Assembly: GCF_050753345.1 (NCBI RefSeq)
Contig: NZ_JBLZFX010000001.1
Span: 62,001-126,000, forward strand
Origin: Alkalinema pantanalense
GTDB taxonomy: Bacteria; Cyanobacteriota; Cyanobacteriia; Leptolyngbyales; Leptolyngbyaceae
Direction: 5' to 3'
Length of the DNA: 64,000 nt
In this document: positions 53,383-62,859 of the stretch, piece by piece
Layout of the letters: every line of letters begins with the position of its first letter
How positions within the stretch are numbered: the first letter of the stretch is position 1
Notes under the pieces: generated by a model
Told to the model about the DNA's origin: nothing
Seen by the model: only the letters and a program-made list of their open reading frames with translations
Database searches by the model: none
Made by a program: the position numbers and the translations under genes

Positions 53383-55770
53383 ATGACGCACTTAAATCGC
53401 AGACAGCTTCTGATCTTTTTTGGGGCAAGCGCGGTCACGACTGCCTTGGCTCCCACGGCCTTGAATCGCTTTTTAGGGGGGACGGATGTCGTCCTCGCAG
53501 CCGAAAAGCTCCTAGGCTTTACCCCGGTTCGTGTTCCCCATTCCCTGCCGATTTTCAAGGAAACCCCAACCTATTTGGCTTCCTCGATCGGAGTCGGTTC
53601 CACGTTGCCTAAGGCGACTGCGTTTGAACAACTCCACTTAAATGCCTACTCTCCGATCGACGATGTCGTCGTCCCCCCCGAGTACGAGCGCTACGTGATT
53701 GTCAGTTGGGGCGATCGGGTCTTCCCGAACCCAGAAGAGTACTTTGGTTACAACTGTGACTACACGGGCTATGTGCCTATTCGCGAAGAAGAAGAAGGCT
53801 GGCTGTGGGTAAACCATGAGTACGTCAGCTATCCCATGTCCCGCTTTGCGCCGGATACTCCAGCGGATGTTAAAGATACCAGCCTATATCCTGAATCCGC
53901 TCCAGTTGTCTTGGGCAAAGATTTCCCCAATACCCTCGATCTCACCCTGCGGGGAGAATTCCTCTATAACCTGGGTGGCTCGATCGTCCGCATCAAAAAG
54001 CAGAACGATCGGTATCAACCCGTCAGCGATCGTAAAAATCGGCGGATCCATGGTCTATCGGGCCTAGGCATTAACGCTAGCCGCAAAGACAGCTACGCCA
54101 GCATCACCGGCTGGGGGACAAAGTCCTACCAAAAGGGCGATCAAAACTACCTGATCGGGACAGGCCCAGCCGTTAAGGAAGTCTTTGAAGCGGTCAATGC
54201 CGACGGATTGGGCAACCGCATTATTGGCACGGCCTACAACTGCTCCGGCGGAACTACCCCCTGGGGCACGGTTGTGTCTGCTGAGGAAAATTTCCAGGGC
54301 AGTGCTGATTTCTTTATCGGGGTGACGGAATCGGTCAAACCCAACGGCAGCCAAACCAGCTACACCGCAGGCACGACGGGGGCTGAGTTTGGTTTGGTGG
54401 GTGAAAAATACGGTTGGATGGTGGAAATCGATCCCGCCGACCCCAACTTCCGTCCTCGTAAACACACGGCTCTGGGACGCTTCCGCCACGAAAACATCAC
54501 CGTGCGGGCTGAGGCAGGTCGTAAGCTGGTGGCCTACATGGGCGACGATCGGCGTGGGGGCCACACCTGGAAATTCGTCAGCAACAGCACCGTCAGCAAT
54601 GCCAAGAGCAAAGCCAACAGCCGCCTATTTGAAAATGGTGTGCTCTACGTTGCAAAGTTTAATCCTCCCAGCAATTCCCGCCGACCGGATGAGGGCACTG
54701 GCGAATGGATTCCCCTCACCTTGCAGACCCCGACCAATCCGATTTCTCCCAGTGTTTTGTCCAGCGTTGAATTCCAAGCCCTCGGAGCCGCCCAACGCAA
54801 CGGTCGTTTGCCCTTGCCTCGCCGGAATGGGATCGCTGGACAAACTAGCGATGGCGGCACCTTCAACTGCGAGCGTACCAACGAAGCCACCGCCCTTCCC
54901 GGTTATCGGAATAAAACCTTGGCGAACTTCTACACCTCCCAAGGGGCTGTGCTGTGCGATGCATTTCTCGCCGCTAATTTAGTCGGTGGAACCCCAACAG
55001 CCCGTCCAGAGGATTTGGAAATCAATCCCAAGAATCCCCGCGAAGTCTTCATTGCCTATACCGATGGCGCACCGGGCGGTGATGGCTATCCCGACTCCCG
55101 AATTTTTGTCGTCGCCAAGTACTCCGGCGGCAATAACGACACGCAGCAGTACGGTGGATTGTATAAGATTATCGAAGACAGTGCAGACAGCACAGGCCGC
55201 ACCTTTAAGTGGAAACGGTTGGAACAAGGCGGAGAAGCGGGTTCGATCGATGGCGCAGGCTTCGCTAACGTAGACAACCTTGCCTTTGACCAGAAAGGCA
55301 ACATCTGGGGCGTGACCGACATGTCCACAGGGCTGCACAATGGCTTTGAGACCGGGGCTGCGGGCAAGCCGACAGACATTAGCCATGCGCCATCGGGTAA
55401 CGTTGGCAATTTGGTGGGTGTTTTTGGTAATAACTGGCTGTTCTATATTCCCCTCAAGGGACAACATGCGGGACAGGTCGTGCCCTTTGCCTATGGCCCG
55501 CCCCGCTGCGAAATGACTGGCCCAACCTTTGTGGGTAATACGCTGATTCTCTCGGTGCAACATCCCGGCGAAGATTGCCCTTACCAACCGCAGGTGAATT
55601 TGAATCGATCGGTGGAAATGTTGGCATTGAATGGGTCGATCGTTTACCAGAACCGTACGGTACCGCGCGGCAGTAACTGGCCCAGCAACCTGAAGGGTAA
55701 CCCCAACGGAGCACCCAAACCTTCTGTCATCGGAATTCGGCCTAAAAAATCGGGATCGAAATTCGTTTAA
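53383..55770 (+). CDS. phoX: PhoX-family (DUF839) alkaline phosphatase
   Basis: This 795-residue protein carries a twin-arginine-type signal (NRRQLLIFFGASAVTTALA), so it is expected to be exported folded through Tat, as known for Ca/Fe-dependent PhoX phosphatases. Family segments include IREEEEGWLWVNHEYVS, NCSGGTTPWGTVVSAEENF, EIDPADPNFRPRKHTALGRF with the following RHEN, YMGDDRRGGHTWKFVS, and near the end FCGPPRCEMTGP-like YGPPRCEMTGPTF and SVQHPGED. It probably releases phosphate from organic esters in the periplasm or outside. The ATG at 53383 is preferred to a TTG at 53377. The last codons are duplicated beyond the stop. Confidence 0.92.
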   Translation: MTHLNRRQLLIFFGASAVTTALAPTALNRFLGGTDVVLAAEKLLGFTPVRVPHSLPIFKETPTYLASSIGVGSTLPKATAFEQLHLNAYSPIDDVVVPPEYERYVIVSWGDRVFPNPEEYFGYNCDYTGYVPIREEEEGWLWVNHEYVSYPMSRFAPDTPADVKDTSLYPESAPVVLGKDFPNTLDLTLRGEFLYNLGGSIVRIKKQNDRYQPVSDRKNRRIHGLSGLGINASRKDSYASITGWGTKSYQKGDQNYLIGTGPAVKEVFEAVNADGLGNRIIGTAYNCSGGTTPWGTVVSAEENFQGSADFFIGVTESVKPNGSQTSYTAGTTGAEFGLVGEKYGWMVEIDPADPNFRPRKHTALGRFRHENITVRAEAGRKLVAYMGDDRRGGHTWKFVSNSTVSNAKSKANSRLFENGVLYVAKFNPPSNSRRPDEGTGEWIPLTLQTPTNPISPSVLSSVEFQALGAAQRNGRLPLPRRNGIAGQTSDGGTFNCERTNEATALPGYRNKTLANFYTSQGAVLCDAFLAANLVGGTPTARPEDLEINPKNPREVFIAYTDGAPGGDGYPDSRIFVVAKYSGGNNDTQQYGGLYKIIEDSADSTGRTFKWKRLEQGGEAGSIDGAGFANVDNLAFDQKGNIWGVTDMSTGLHNGFETGAAGKPTDISHAPSGNVGNLVGVFGNNWLFYIPLKGQHAGQVVPFAYGPPRCEMTGPTFVGNTLILSVQHPGEDCPYQPQVNLNRSVEMLALNGSIVYQNRTVPRGSNWPSNLKGNPNGAPKPSVIGIRPKKSGSKFV

Positions 55771-55792
55771 GCTTTGCTGTTTAAGCTTTAAG
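55765..55792. repeat. 14-bp tandem duplication across phoX stop
   Basis: GTTTAAGCTTTGCT (55765-55778) is followed directly by GTTTAAGCTTTAAG (55779-55792), 11 of 14 matches. The TAA in the first copy is the phoX stop codon. Confidence 0.75.
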
Positions 55793-56233
55793 AGAATAGT
55801 AATGGGGTTCCGCCAAACGACTGAACTTTTGGTAGGCCACCTAGTCATCTTCACTTTTGGCTTAACTTGGGCAACTTAAATTTAAGCCTCCTGCAAAACA
55901 GGGTTGCCATCACAACCATTGCACGGGGGTTATATCACTTGCTCAATCACATGGGATAGGTGCCACTGGCACTTATCCCTCTTTTTTGGCGTCTGGGGGT
56001 ACGAAAGGAATGCTCGCTTGTAGAATATTAGCGACTGCTCAGTATTCGTGACGGCTCAGTATTGATGACTGCGTCGTCAATACTGAGCCGTCAAATTTGC
56101 GCTGCGTGGCTATTGGAATGATTAATAGATTTTCTGAATCAGAGATTGTTTAAGATATTTCGACCATCTGGATTGAAGCTAATCTGGACTGAAGCTAAAA
56201 AATGAGTGATGTTGTGAGCTGAAGCGGAATGTA
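55771..56233. other. 463-bp intergenic region between phoX and NACHT gene
   Basis: No gene was recognised. The region contains the 14-bp duplication next to phoX and the strong hairpin at 56050-56092, and should carry the promoter of the NACHT gene. Confidence 0.5.
56033..56092. repeat. 16-bp perfect hairpin with duplicated left arm
   Basis: GACGGCTCAGTATTGA (56050-56065) pairs perfectly with TCAATACTGAGCCGTC (56077-56092) around an 11-nt loop. A near-copy of the left arm, GACTGCTCAGTATTCGT, sits directly in front (56033-56049), so two left arms could compete for one right arm. Only AAATTT follows, so it is a poor terminator by sequence. Confidence 0.8.
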
Positions 56234-58366
56234 ATGGGTGTGTGGCCAAGTACGATCGGCAGTGAACTAAGCCTTGTCCTGTGGCAGAGGGAGGGCTGGC
56301 TACTTGCGAGTGCAGATTCGTCCTTGCCCACTTGGCTAGAGCAACTATTACAAAATTCGCCCTTAGGTTCTGTGGTGGGAACGTTTGTAGCCTTGGCAGG
56401 CGCACTTACGTTTTTATCTACACAGACGGAAACGATTCAAAAGTTAATTGAGTCTTGGCGGACGATCGCGGGATTTTTTCGATCGCCTACACAATCGAAT
56501 CCCCCGATCGACACCACCGAAAATCGGCGGCGATTTTTGCGAGTCCTAAAAAGTGAAATTGCCCGCCGTCGCCAGGATTCGCTGCACAATTTGGTTGTGA
56601 TTGACCTAATGCTGCAAGATCAGCCTGAGCAAGTCGGGCGGCTCCAACTTCCAGAGTTAGCCATTCCCCAGGAATCTCAGGTGGAGCGCACTCTGCAAAT
56701 CGGCAATCAACCGGCTGTCGCGATCGCCAATGTGCGGACGTTGTTTGATGTATTTAATCAAGTGGACATTGATGGGAAATTGCTAATTCTAGGGAAACCG
56801 GGTTCAGGCAAAACGACAGAAATTCTCAAATTTGCCGCCGAGTTAATCGATCGGGCCGAAGCGGATGCTACCGCTGCCCTTCCTGTAATCCTAGAACTTT
56901 CGTCTTGGCGCGACGAAGGCACCCCGATCGCCCATTGGATGATAGGTCAACTGAAAAAACAATATAACGTACCGTTGCCCGTGGCCCAGCAATGGTTACA
57001 GGATGAACAACTCGTCTTGCTGTTGGATGGACTCAATGAATTGGGTTTGGTACAGCAGGTTAAATGCATTCGAGCCATTAATCAATTTTTGGCAGAAACC
57101 GCCTATCCTCACTTTATTGTTTGCTGTCGGGAAGAGGAATATCAAGCGGGGGAGGCCAAACTATCGCGGTTGAATGGAGCGATATATTTGCAACCTTTAA
57201 CGGATACACAAATATATCAATACTTGCAGCAGGTTAATCGCATTAGCCTCTGGGATAACATTCAACATTCCGGAGAACTGATGGAACTTGCCAGAATTCC
57301 GTTATTACTCACGATGATGGTCGCAGTATACCAAGGGCGAACGATTCGTAAACCCCAGGAGTTATTTGATTTATATATTGAACAGCGCTTTAGTCAAGCG
57401 ATCGTAAAAGCCCAGTATCCAGCAGGGAAAGAGCCATCCCGTAGCCAAACTCGGCAATATTTAATTTGGCTGGCACGACAACTGAAAGCCCAATCTAAAC
57501 CGGAATTGTTAATTGAGCGCATTCAGCCCAGTTGGTTAGGACGACCCCGCGCGCGACTATGGTATCGATTAAGTTGTGGCGTAATCATCGGACTGTTGTA
57601 TTTGATGATCACTTGGCTAGTCCTCTGGCAGCTAGGGTTTGGGTCTGCGGGCCGGGTCTTTGGGGTGATGGTTGCCGGGATGGTTGGATTTCTCTACGGA
57701 GTCTATAGCCGTGAGGATTTGCACCACTGGCTCTTACAATTTAAGGTGTTGCAGCCCCTCATAGAACTGTTGGACAATGAGGAAATTGAACCGATTCAAC
57801 TAGGTTGGTCGTGGGAGCGAGCTCGATCGGGAACGATTGCAGGCTCAATGATTGGCTTGCTGCTAGGCACGATCGTGATTGTTTTCTTTTCCTATAAGGA
57901 CTTCTTGGTCAAAGGTTTAGTATGGGGACTCTCCTTCGCAGGGAGTTATGGATTATTGATTGGCCTAGTCTCCGGTTTACAAGCGGGGATTCATACCAGT
58001 AATGAGCCCAATCAAGGCATGCGAGAGTCAGCCAGGAATGCGCTCACGATGTTTTTGATCGGGGTTCCGATGGGAATGATTCTGGCGACGATCGGTCTAT
58101 TTTTACCCACCTCCCAAGTAGATTTATACCTCAATTTCTGGTTGGGAATGGGGTGCGGCTTATTTTCAGCCGTCTTAACCGGCGGACTCCCTTGTATTCA
58201 ACATTTTGTGTTGCGAGTTTTGCTCTGGCGCAGTGGCATGATGCCGTGGAACTATGCCCGGTTTCTGAACTATGCCCACGACCTACGGTTAATGCAGCGG
58301 GTCGGGGGGCGTTATCGATTTATCCATGAGCTGTTACGGGAACACTTTGCTCAGATGCGTTCATAG
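56234..58366 (+). CDS. NACHT NTPase with C-terminal membrane domain
   Basis: This 710-residue protein belongs to the STAND NTPases. An N-terminal hydrophobic segment (about 44-64) is followed by a linker and a NACHT domain with Walker A GKPGSGKT (187-194) and Walker B LVLLLDGLNEL (260-270). A winged-helix-like region with LARIPLLLTMMVAVYQ follows, and then at least five hydrophobic segments between about 450 and 660. The C-terminus returns to a soluble stretch (VGGRYRFIHELLREHFAQM), a motif typical of NACHT proteins in cyanobacteria. Some bacterial NACHT proteins defend against phage; others are likely signalling switches. No defence genes are adjacent, so the role is open. Confidence 0.88.
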   Translation: MGVWPSTIGSELSLVLWQREGWLLASADSSLPTWLEQLLQNSPLGSVVGTFVALAGALTFLSTQTETIQKLIESWRTIAGFFRSPTQSNPPIDTTENRRRFLRVLKSEIARRRQDSLHNLVVIDLMLQDQPEQVGRLQLPELAIPQESQVERTLQIGNQPAVAIANVRTLFDVFNQVDIDGKLLILGKPGSGKTTEILKFAAELIDRAEADATAALPVILELSSWRDEGTPIAHWMIGQLKKQYNVPLPVAQQWLQDEQLVLLLDGLNELGLVQQVKCIRAINQFLAETAYPHFIVCCREEEYQAGEAKLSRLNGAIYLQPLTDTQIYQYLQQVNRISLWDNIQHSGELMELARIPLLLTMMVAVYQGRTIRKPQELFDLYIEQRFSQAIVKAQYPAGKEPSRSQTRQYLIWLARQLKAQSKPELLIERIQPSWLGRPRARLWYRLSCGVIIGLLYLMITWLVLWQLGFGSAGRVFGVMVAGMVGFLYGVYSREDLHHWLLQFKVLQPLIELLDNEEIEPIQLGWSWERARSGTIAGSMIGLLLGTIVIVFFSYKDFLVKGLVWGLSFAGSYGLLIGLVSGLQAGIHTSNEPNQGMRESARNALTMFLIGVPMGMILATIGLFLPTSQVDLYLNFWLGMGCGLFSAVLTGGLPCIQHFVLRVLLWRSGMMPWNYARFLNYAHDLRLMQRVGGRYRFIHELLREHFAQMRS

Positions 58367-58524
58367 TGCCTAGAATTGCTCAACGCCATTCATTTCATCG
58401 GACTGAGTTCAGAGACACTGATCCCAACACCCAACCCCAAAAAACAGCACCGCAACCCTAGAATTCATTACGATCGAAATCATAGTTGGCTAAGCTTCAT
58501 CTCCCGAATCATTCATGTCCTTCT

Positions 58525-61500
58525 CTACAAATCAAAGACATCATGATTCCCTTGGACAAGATAATGAACACTGTACAATAGATTTTCTAAGGTATATGGC
58601 TTTTCTAAAAACAGCCGAGCCCCCACCGCCAATGCCGCTTCTCGGTGAGAGGATAATCCACTGACAGCAACGATGACTGCCTGCGGATTCATGCTTTTCA
58701 GAACTCGAATTGCTGTGATTCCATCCATATCTGGCATCATGATGTCAATAATAATAACTTTCACTTCATTACGATGTTGTGTATAGAGTTCGATCGCGTC
58801 TATTCCGTTGTTGGCGACTAAGGTGTTGTATTGATAATGTTCCAAGGACGCTCGAGTAGCTTGCTGTACAGGAATATCGTCTTCCACAATTAGCACCAAT
58901 TCTCCCTCGCCCTCTGGACAGATTTCCACAGAACTTCGGGTTTCCAGGGTAGATTCGATCGCAGGTAAGTACAGCTTAAACTGACTGCCTTCACCAACTT
59001 GGCTCGTCAGTTGTAAAAAACCGCCGTGGTTTTTGACGATCCCCAAGACCGTTGAAAGCCCTAAGCCAGTGCCCGAACCGGGCTCTTTGGTCGTAAAGAA
59101 AGGATCAAAAATACGATCGCGAATTTCAGGCGGAATTCCCGTCCCGGTATCCGTGACTGTGAACAGGACATAATTCCCCACCTGACTATCCAAGGTCATC
59201 CGAGCAAAGATTTCATCCACATAAAAATTGTCCACGGATAGGGTGAGCACGCCGCCCTTGGGCATGGCATCCCGCGCATTGACGCACAAATTCAACAAGA
59301 CCTGATGCAGTTGGGTGGCATTGGCGGAAACCAGCGCTAACGGGGTATCCGGAATCTTCTGGTAAATTTCGATCGATTTTGGGAAGGTCGGTTGGATCAC
59401 CTTAATCACGTCCTGCAACAGCGACACCACTTCAACGGGAGTCTGTTCTCCACCGGTGCTGCGGGTAAAGGTCAGAATTTGTTGAATCATGTCTGCCCCC
59501 CGCCTCGCGCTATCTTCAACAATCTTGAGCATCTGTTGCGCTTGTTCTTCCTGTAAATTTAATGGTTTCAATTGTAAAAGCTTAGAAATCGCTAACACTG
59601 GCGTTAGTACATTATTCAAATCGTGGGCGATTCCACTTGCCAGCGTCCCTAAACTTTCTAGCCGTTGGGCTTGATAAAACTGTGCTTCCAGCAATTTCTT
59701 TTCTGTAATATCCGTATCGACTGAAAGAATAGATTGTGGTTTTCCAGATTCATCTCGGATCAATGTCCAACGGGTTTCCACCGTAATTTGCTTTCCAGTT
59801 TTAATCGTATTGCAAACCTCCCCCTGCCATTGGCCAGTATCCGAAACCCGTTGCACGATGGTTTCAATTGAAGCAGAGTAATCTTGAAGCAGCTGATCAG
59901 CCTGCTGCCCGATCGCCTCTGCCGCCGTCCACCCGTACAAGCGCTCGGCTGCTGGATTCCAATAGAGAATTCGGTTATTTAAATCCCGAACAAAAATGGC
60001 ATCGGAGGCAATTTCTAACAAAGCCGCCTGTTCTCGGATTTTTTGTTCCGCTAATTTACGATCGGTAATATCGGTATGGGTACCAATTACCCGCAATGGC
60101 TTGCCATCGGCTGTCCATTCAATGACCTGACCCCGATCGAGAATCCATTTATAGCTACCATCATTACAACGCACTCGATGCTCACTTTTGTAAATTGGAG
60201 TTTTGCCTTGAAAATGCTGGTTTAGATCCGCATAGCATTGCTCTTTATCCTCCGGATGCACCCGGCTCTCCCACTCGTCCAAGGTATTGCCAATTTCAGA
60301 ATCCGCATACCCTAACATGGCTTTCCATTGATGGGAAAAGAAGACGGTATTCGTCTGAGCATCCCAGTCCCAAATGCCATCACCAGATCCTTCTAGGGCA
60401 AATTGCCAACGGGCTTCGCTTTCTCGCAGGGCTTCTTCCACCAGTTTACGATCGGTGATATTGATCGCGGTTCCCACAATCCGCACAATTTCGCCTTGGT
60501 CATTTCTAATGGGTGAGAGGGTTGTCAACGTCCAGATCCTTCGCCCATCAAGAATATTTTGCTCTTCGTAGGAAATACTGGTATCGGATTGCAGACAACG
60601 CTCATAATTTTGCCGAAAGAATGCACCAATTTGGCTACCATAAGCCTCTTCCGGCGTTTTACCTTGGGAGTCCTGACTACTAACGCCACCATACTGTTCT
60701 GCTAAGTGATTAAAGCCAGCGTAGTAAAAATCATTGTTCCGGACATCAATAGCAAAGATTGCTTCATTCGCACCATTGTAGACACTGCTGAGAAACGCTT
60801 CCCGCTGTTGCAGTTCAATTTCAATCCGTTTGCGATCGGTGATATTGCGACTTAAGGTGGCAAGGGCGATCGGTTCTTCATTTTCGTCTCGAATACAGAC
60901 TACATTGTAAATCATCCATAACGCTTCTCCAGTTTGAAAATGGCGAAACCGAATTTCCACCTCTGCCCGTCCATCCCGCAAGACCTGGGGAAAAAAATTA
61001 TTGATAATAAAATCTTGATCTTCGGGAAAGAAACAATCTCGTACAGAGAGGTTCTGGAGGAAGGCAACATCAGAAAGCCCAAGCATTTGTTTGGCTGCCG
61101 CATTCACGTAAAACGGAACCCAATCCATCCCACAGATGCCAATAAATTCCGAACTATTTTCAGCCAGCGCCACAAATTTTCTGACTTCTAGCTCCGCTTG
61201 TTTACGATCGGTGACATCCTCCGCAATGCCTCCGTAGCGATAGACTTGACCGAATTCATCCCGAATGGCAAAGCCCCAATCCCAAATCCAGCGAACCGTG
61301 CCATCCGGCTGAATGATCCGATATTCCACAGCACTCGAGGAGCCTTGGCGCTGCTGTTGCAGTTTGGTTTGAACCCGATCGAGATCGTCGGGATGAATGG
61401 ACTCTAACCAGGAATCAGGATATTCGATCAGACTTTGGCGCGACCGACCCCAAACCGTTTCGTAGGCCGGACTTACATAGAGATTATCAAGGGTCGTCGG

Positions 61501-62859
61501 ATGGGCAATCCAAATTACCGCATGGCTATTTTCAGCAAACTGGCGAAAGATTTCCTCGCTTTCTTGGAGTTCTGTCTCCACCTGTTTACGATCGCTCACA
61601 TCCCGCAAAATTGAAAGATGGCGACCGGGAATAAAATTGGCGATCGCGTTAAATTCAGTGGCTCTCGTTGTGCCATCAGGACGAAAAAGGCGAAACTCTC
61701 CCGAGAGTTGTCCAACCTGCAAAAACGTTTGCCAAACTTGAATGATATCCAAGCTGGGATCGGCAAAATTAGCCACACTGGCGCGTAACAGTTCATCTTT
61801 TGTGACGCCAAATAACTGACAGGCCGCTGGATTGGCATCAAGATATCGCCCTTCATCATCGGCAATCAAAATCGCATCCAATGCATAATCAAATAATGCT
61901 TGCCATTGATCGTGTTGCTGTTGTAGGGATTGATTGGTCGCAGTCAGTTCAGTGGTGCGTTCTATCACCCTTTGTTCTAAGGCATCCCGAGCAATTTGTA
62001 ATTGTTGTCGTTCTTGGGCGATCGTTTGATAGGCATCTTGCAATTCTTGATTTTTCTGGCGTAATTCCGCTTGAGTCGATCGTAATTGTTCTAACGTTAC
62101 CTGGAGTTGGGCATTGACGGCTTTTAATTCAGCAACTTGAGTCAGGGGGAGTTGATCGATCGCTGGGCCTCTCAACGGTGAGGCGTAGAGCGGATTCAAT
62201 TGATAACCTTCTCTAGGTTTCGTTTTAATGAAATCCTTCGGTGCAGCAACGGCCATTAATTTTTTACGGAGTTCCTTAATATGAACTCGTACCGCTTCCT
62301 CTCCGGGGGCCTCCACCGAACTCCAGGCATGATCTAAAATTGCCTTTGCATGGAATATTTTCTGAGGTTCCCGCAACAAAAGTTCCAGAATCGAATATTC
62401 CTTGGGTGTCACAGACAGAAGATTTGTGTCATAGGCGACTCGGTGACTACTGGGATCCAGAGATAACTTGCCCCAGGTGAGAACTGGCTGACTAGCTGAA
62501 CTGCCTCGCCGGAGCAATGCCTGAATCCGAGCGATCAATTCTGCGACATCAAAGGGCTTAACAACATAATCATCCGCACCAGCATTCAGGGCGATCGTCT
62601 TCTGCTGCACATCCGCTTGGCCCGTTAGTAGCAAAATCGGCTGCAGAAACCCCTGGGCGCGAAGCCGCTGACAAACACCAACGCCATCCAACCGAGGCAA
62701 CCCCAGATCCAGCAGGATCAAATCGTATTCAAAAGCCTCAGCCATTTCTAAGGCAGCTTCGCCATCAGTGGCTAAATCAACCGCGTAATGATGGCTGGTC
62801 AGCAATAGGTTCAAAGCTTGGGCAATGATGTATTCATCTTCAACCACTAGAATCTTCAT
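58525..62859 (-). CDS. OmpR-type response regulator fused to multi-PAS hybrid histidine kinase
   Basis: This single 1444-residue chain carries a receiver (1-118; E7, D8, D51, T79, K101), an OmpR/PhoB winged helix (about 127-222, ending IKTKPREGYQL), a coiled coil (about 240-318), and about six PAS/PAC units (about 318-428, 434-556, 560-682, 686-808, 813-938, 943-1058, most closing with D(I/V)(T/S)DRK). Then follow a phosphoacceptor helix with H1079 (LASGIAHDLNNVLTP), an HATPase (N-box LLNLCVNARDAM, G-boxes DTGTGIPPE and GSGTGLGLS), and a C-terminal receiver (about 1320-1438, D1372). All key residues look functional. It has no membrane helix, so it is a soluble sensor. The combination of a DNA-binding output and a full kinase in one protein is the striking point. 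Confidence 0.93.
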   Translation of the reverse strand: MKILVVEDEYIIAQALNLLLTSHHYAVDLATDGEAALEMAEAFEYDLILLDLGLPRLDGVGVCQRLRAQGFLQPILLLTGQADVQQKTIALNAGADDYVVKPFDVAELIARIQALLRRGSSASQPVLTWGKLSLDPSSHRVAYDTNLLSVTPKEYSILELLLREPQKIFHAKAILDHAWSSVEAPGEEAVRVHIKELRKKLMAVAAPKDFIKTKPREGYQLNPLYASPLRGPAIDQLPLTQVAELKAVNAQLQVTLEQLRSTQAELRQKNQELQDAYQTIAQERQQLQIARDALEQRVIERTTELTATNQSLQQQHDQWQALFDYALDAILIADDEGRYLDANPAACQLFGVTKDELLRASVANFADPSLDIIQVWQTFLQVGQLSGEFRLFRPDGTTRATEFNAIANFIPGRHLSILRDVSDRKQVETELQESEEIFRQFAENSHAVIWIAHPTTLDNLYVSPAYETVWGRSRQSLIEYPDSWLESIHPDDLDRVQTKLQQQRQGSSSAVEYRIIQPDGTVRWIWDWGFAIRDEFGQVYRYGGIAEDVTDRKQAELEVRKFVALAENSSEFIGICGMDWVPFYVNAAAKQMLGLSDVAFLQNLSVRDCFFPEDQDFIINNFFPQVLRDGRAEVEIRFRHFQTGEALWMIYNVVCIRDENEEPIALATLSRNITDRKRIEIELQQREAFLSSVYNGANEAIFAIDVRNNDFYYAGFNHLAEQYGGVSSQDSQGKTPEEAYGSQIGAFFRQNYERCLQSDTSISYEEQNILDGRRIWTLTTLSPIRNDQGEIVRIVGTAINITDRKLVEEALRESEARWQFALEGSGDGIWDWDAQTNTVFFSHQWKAMLGYADSEIGNTLDEWESRVHPEDKEQCYADLNQHFQGKTPIYKSEHRVRCNDGSYKWILDRGQVIEWTADGKPLRVIGTHTDITDRKLAEQKIREQAALLEIASDAIFVRDLNNRILYWNPAAERLYGWTAAEAIGQQADQLLQDYSASIETIVQRVSDTGQWQGEVCNTIKTGKQITVETRWTLIRDESGKPQSILSVDTDITEKKLLEAQFYQAQRLESLGTLASGIAHDLNNVLTPVLAISKLLQLKPLNLQEEQAQQMLKIVEDSARRGADMIQQILTFTRSTGGEQTPVEVVSLLQDVIKVIQPTFPKSIEIYQKIPDTPLALVSANATQLHQVLLNLCVNARDAMPKGGVLTLSVDNFYVDEIFARMTLDSQVGNYVLFTVTDTGTGIPPEIRDRIFDPFFTTKEPGSGTGLGLSTVLGIVKNHGGFLQLTSQVGEGSQFKLYLPAIESTLETRSSVEICPEGEGELVLIVEDDIPVQQATRASLEHYQYNTLVANNGIDAIELYTQHRNEVKVIIIDIMMPDMDGITAIRVLKSMNPQAVIVAVSGLSSHREAALAVGARLFLEKPYTLENLLYSVHYLVQGNHDVFDL

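Noticed and set aside
55086..55409. Long frames on the minus strand within phoX
   Set aside because: Antisense shadows of the phoX frame.
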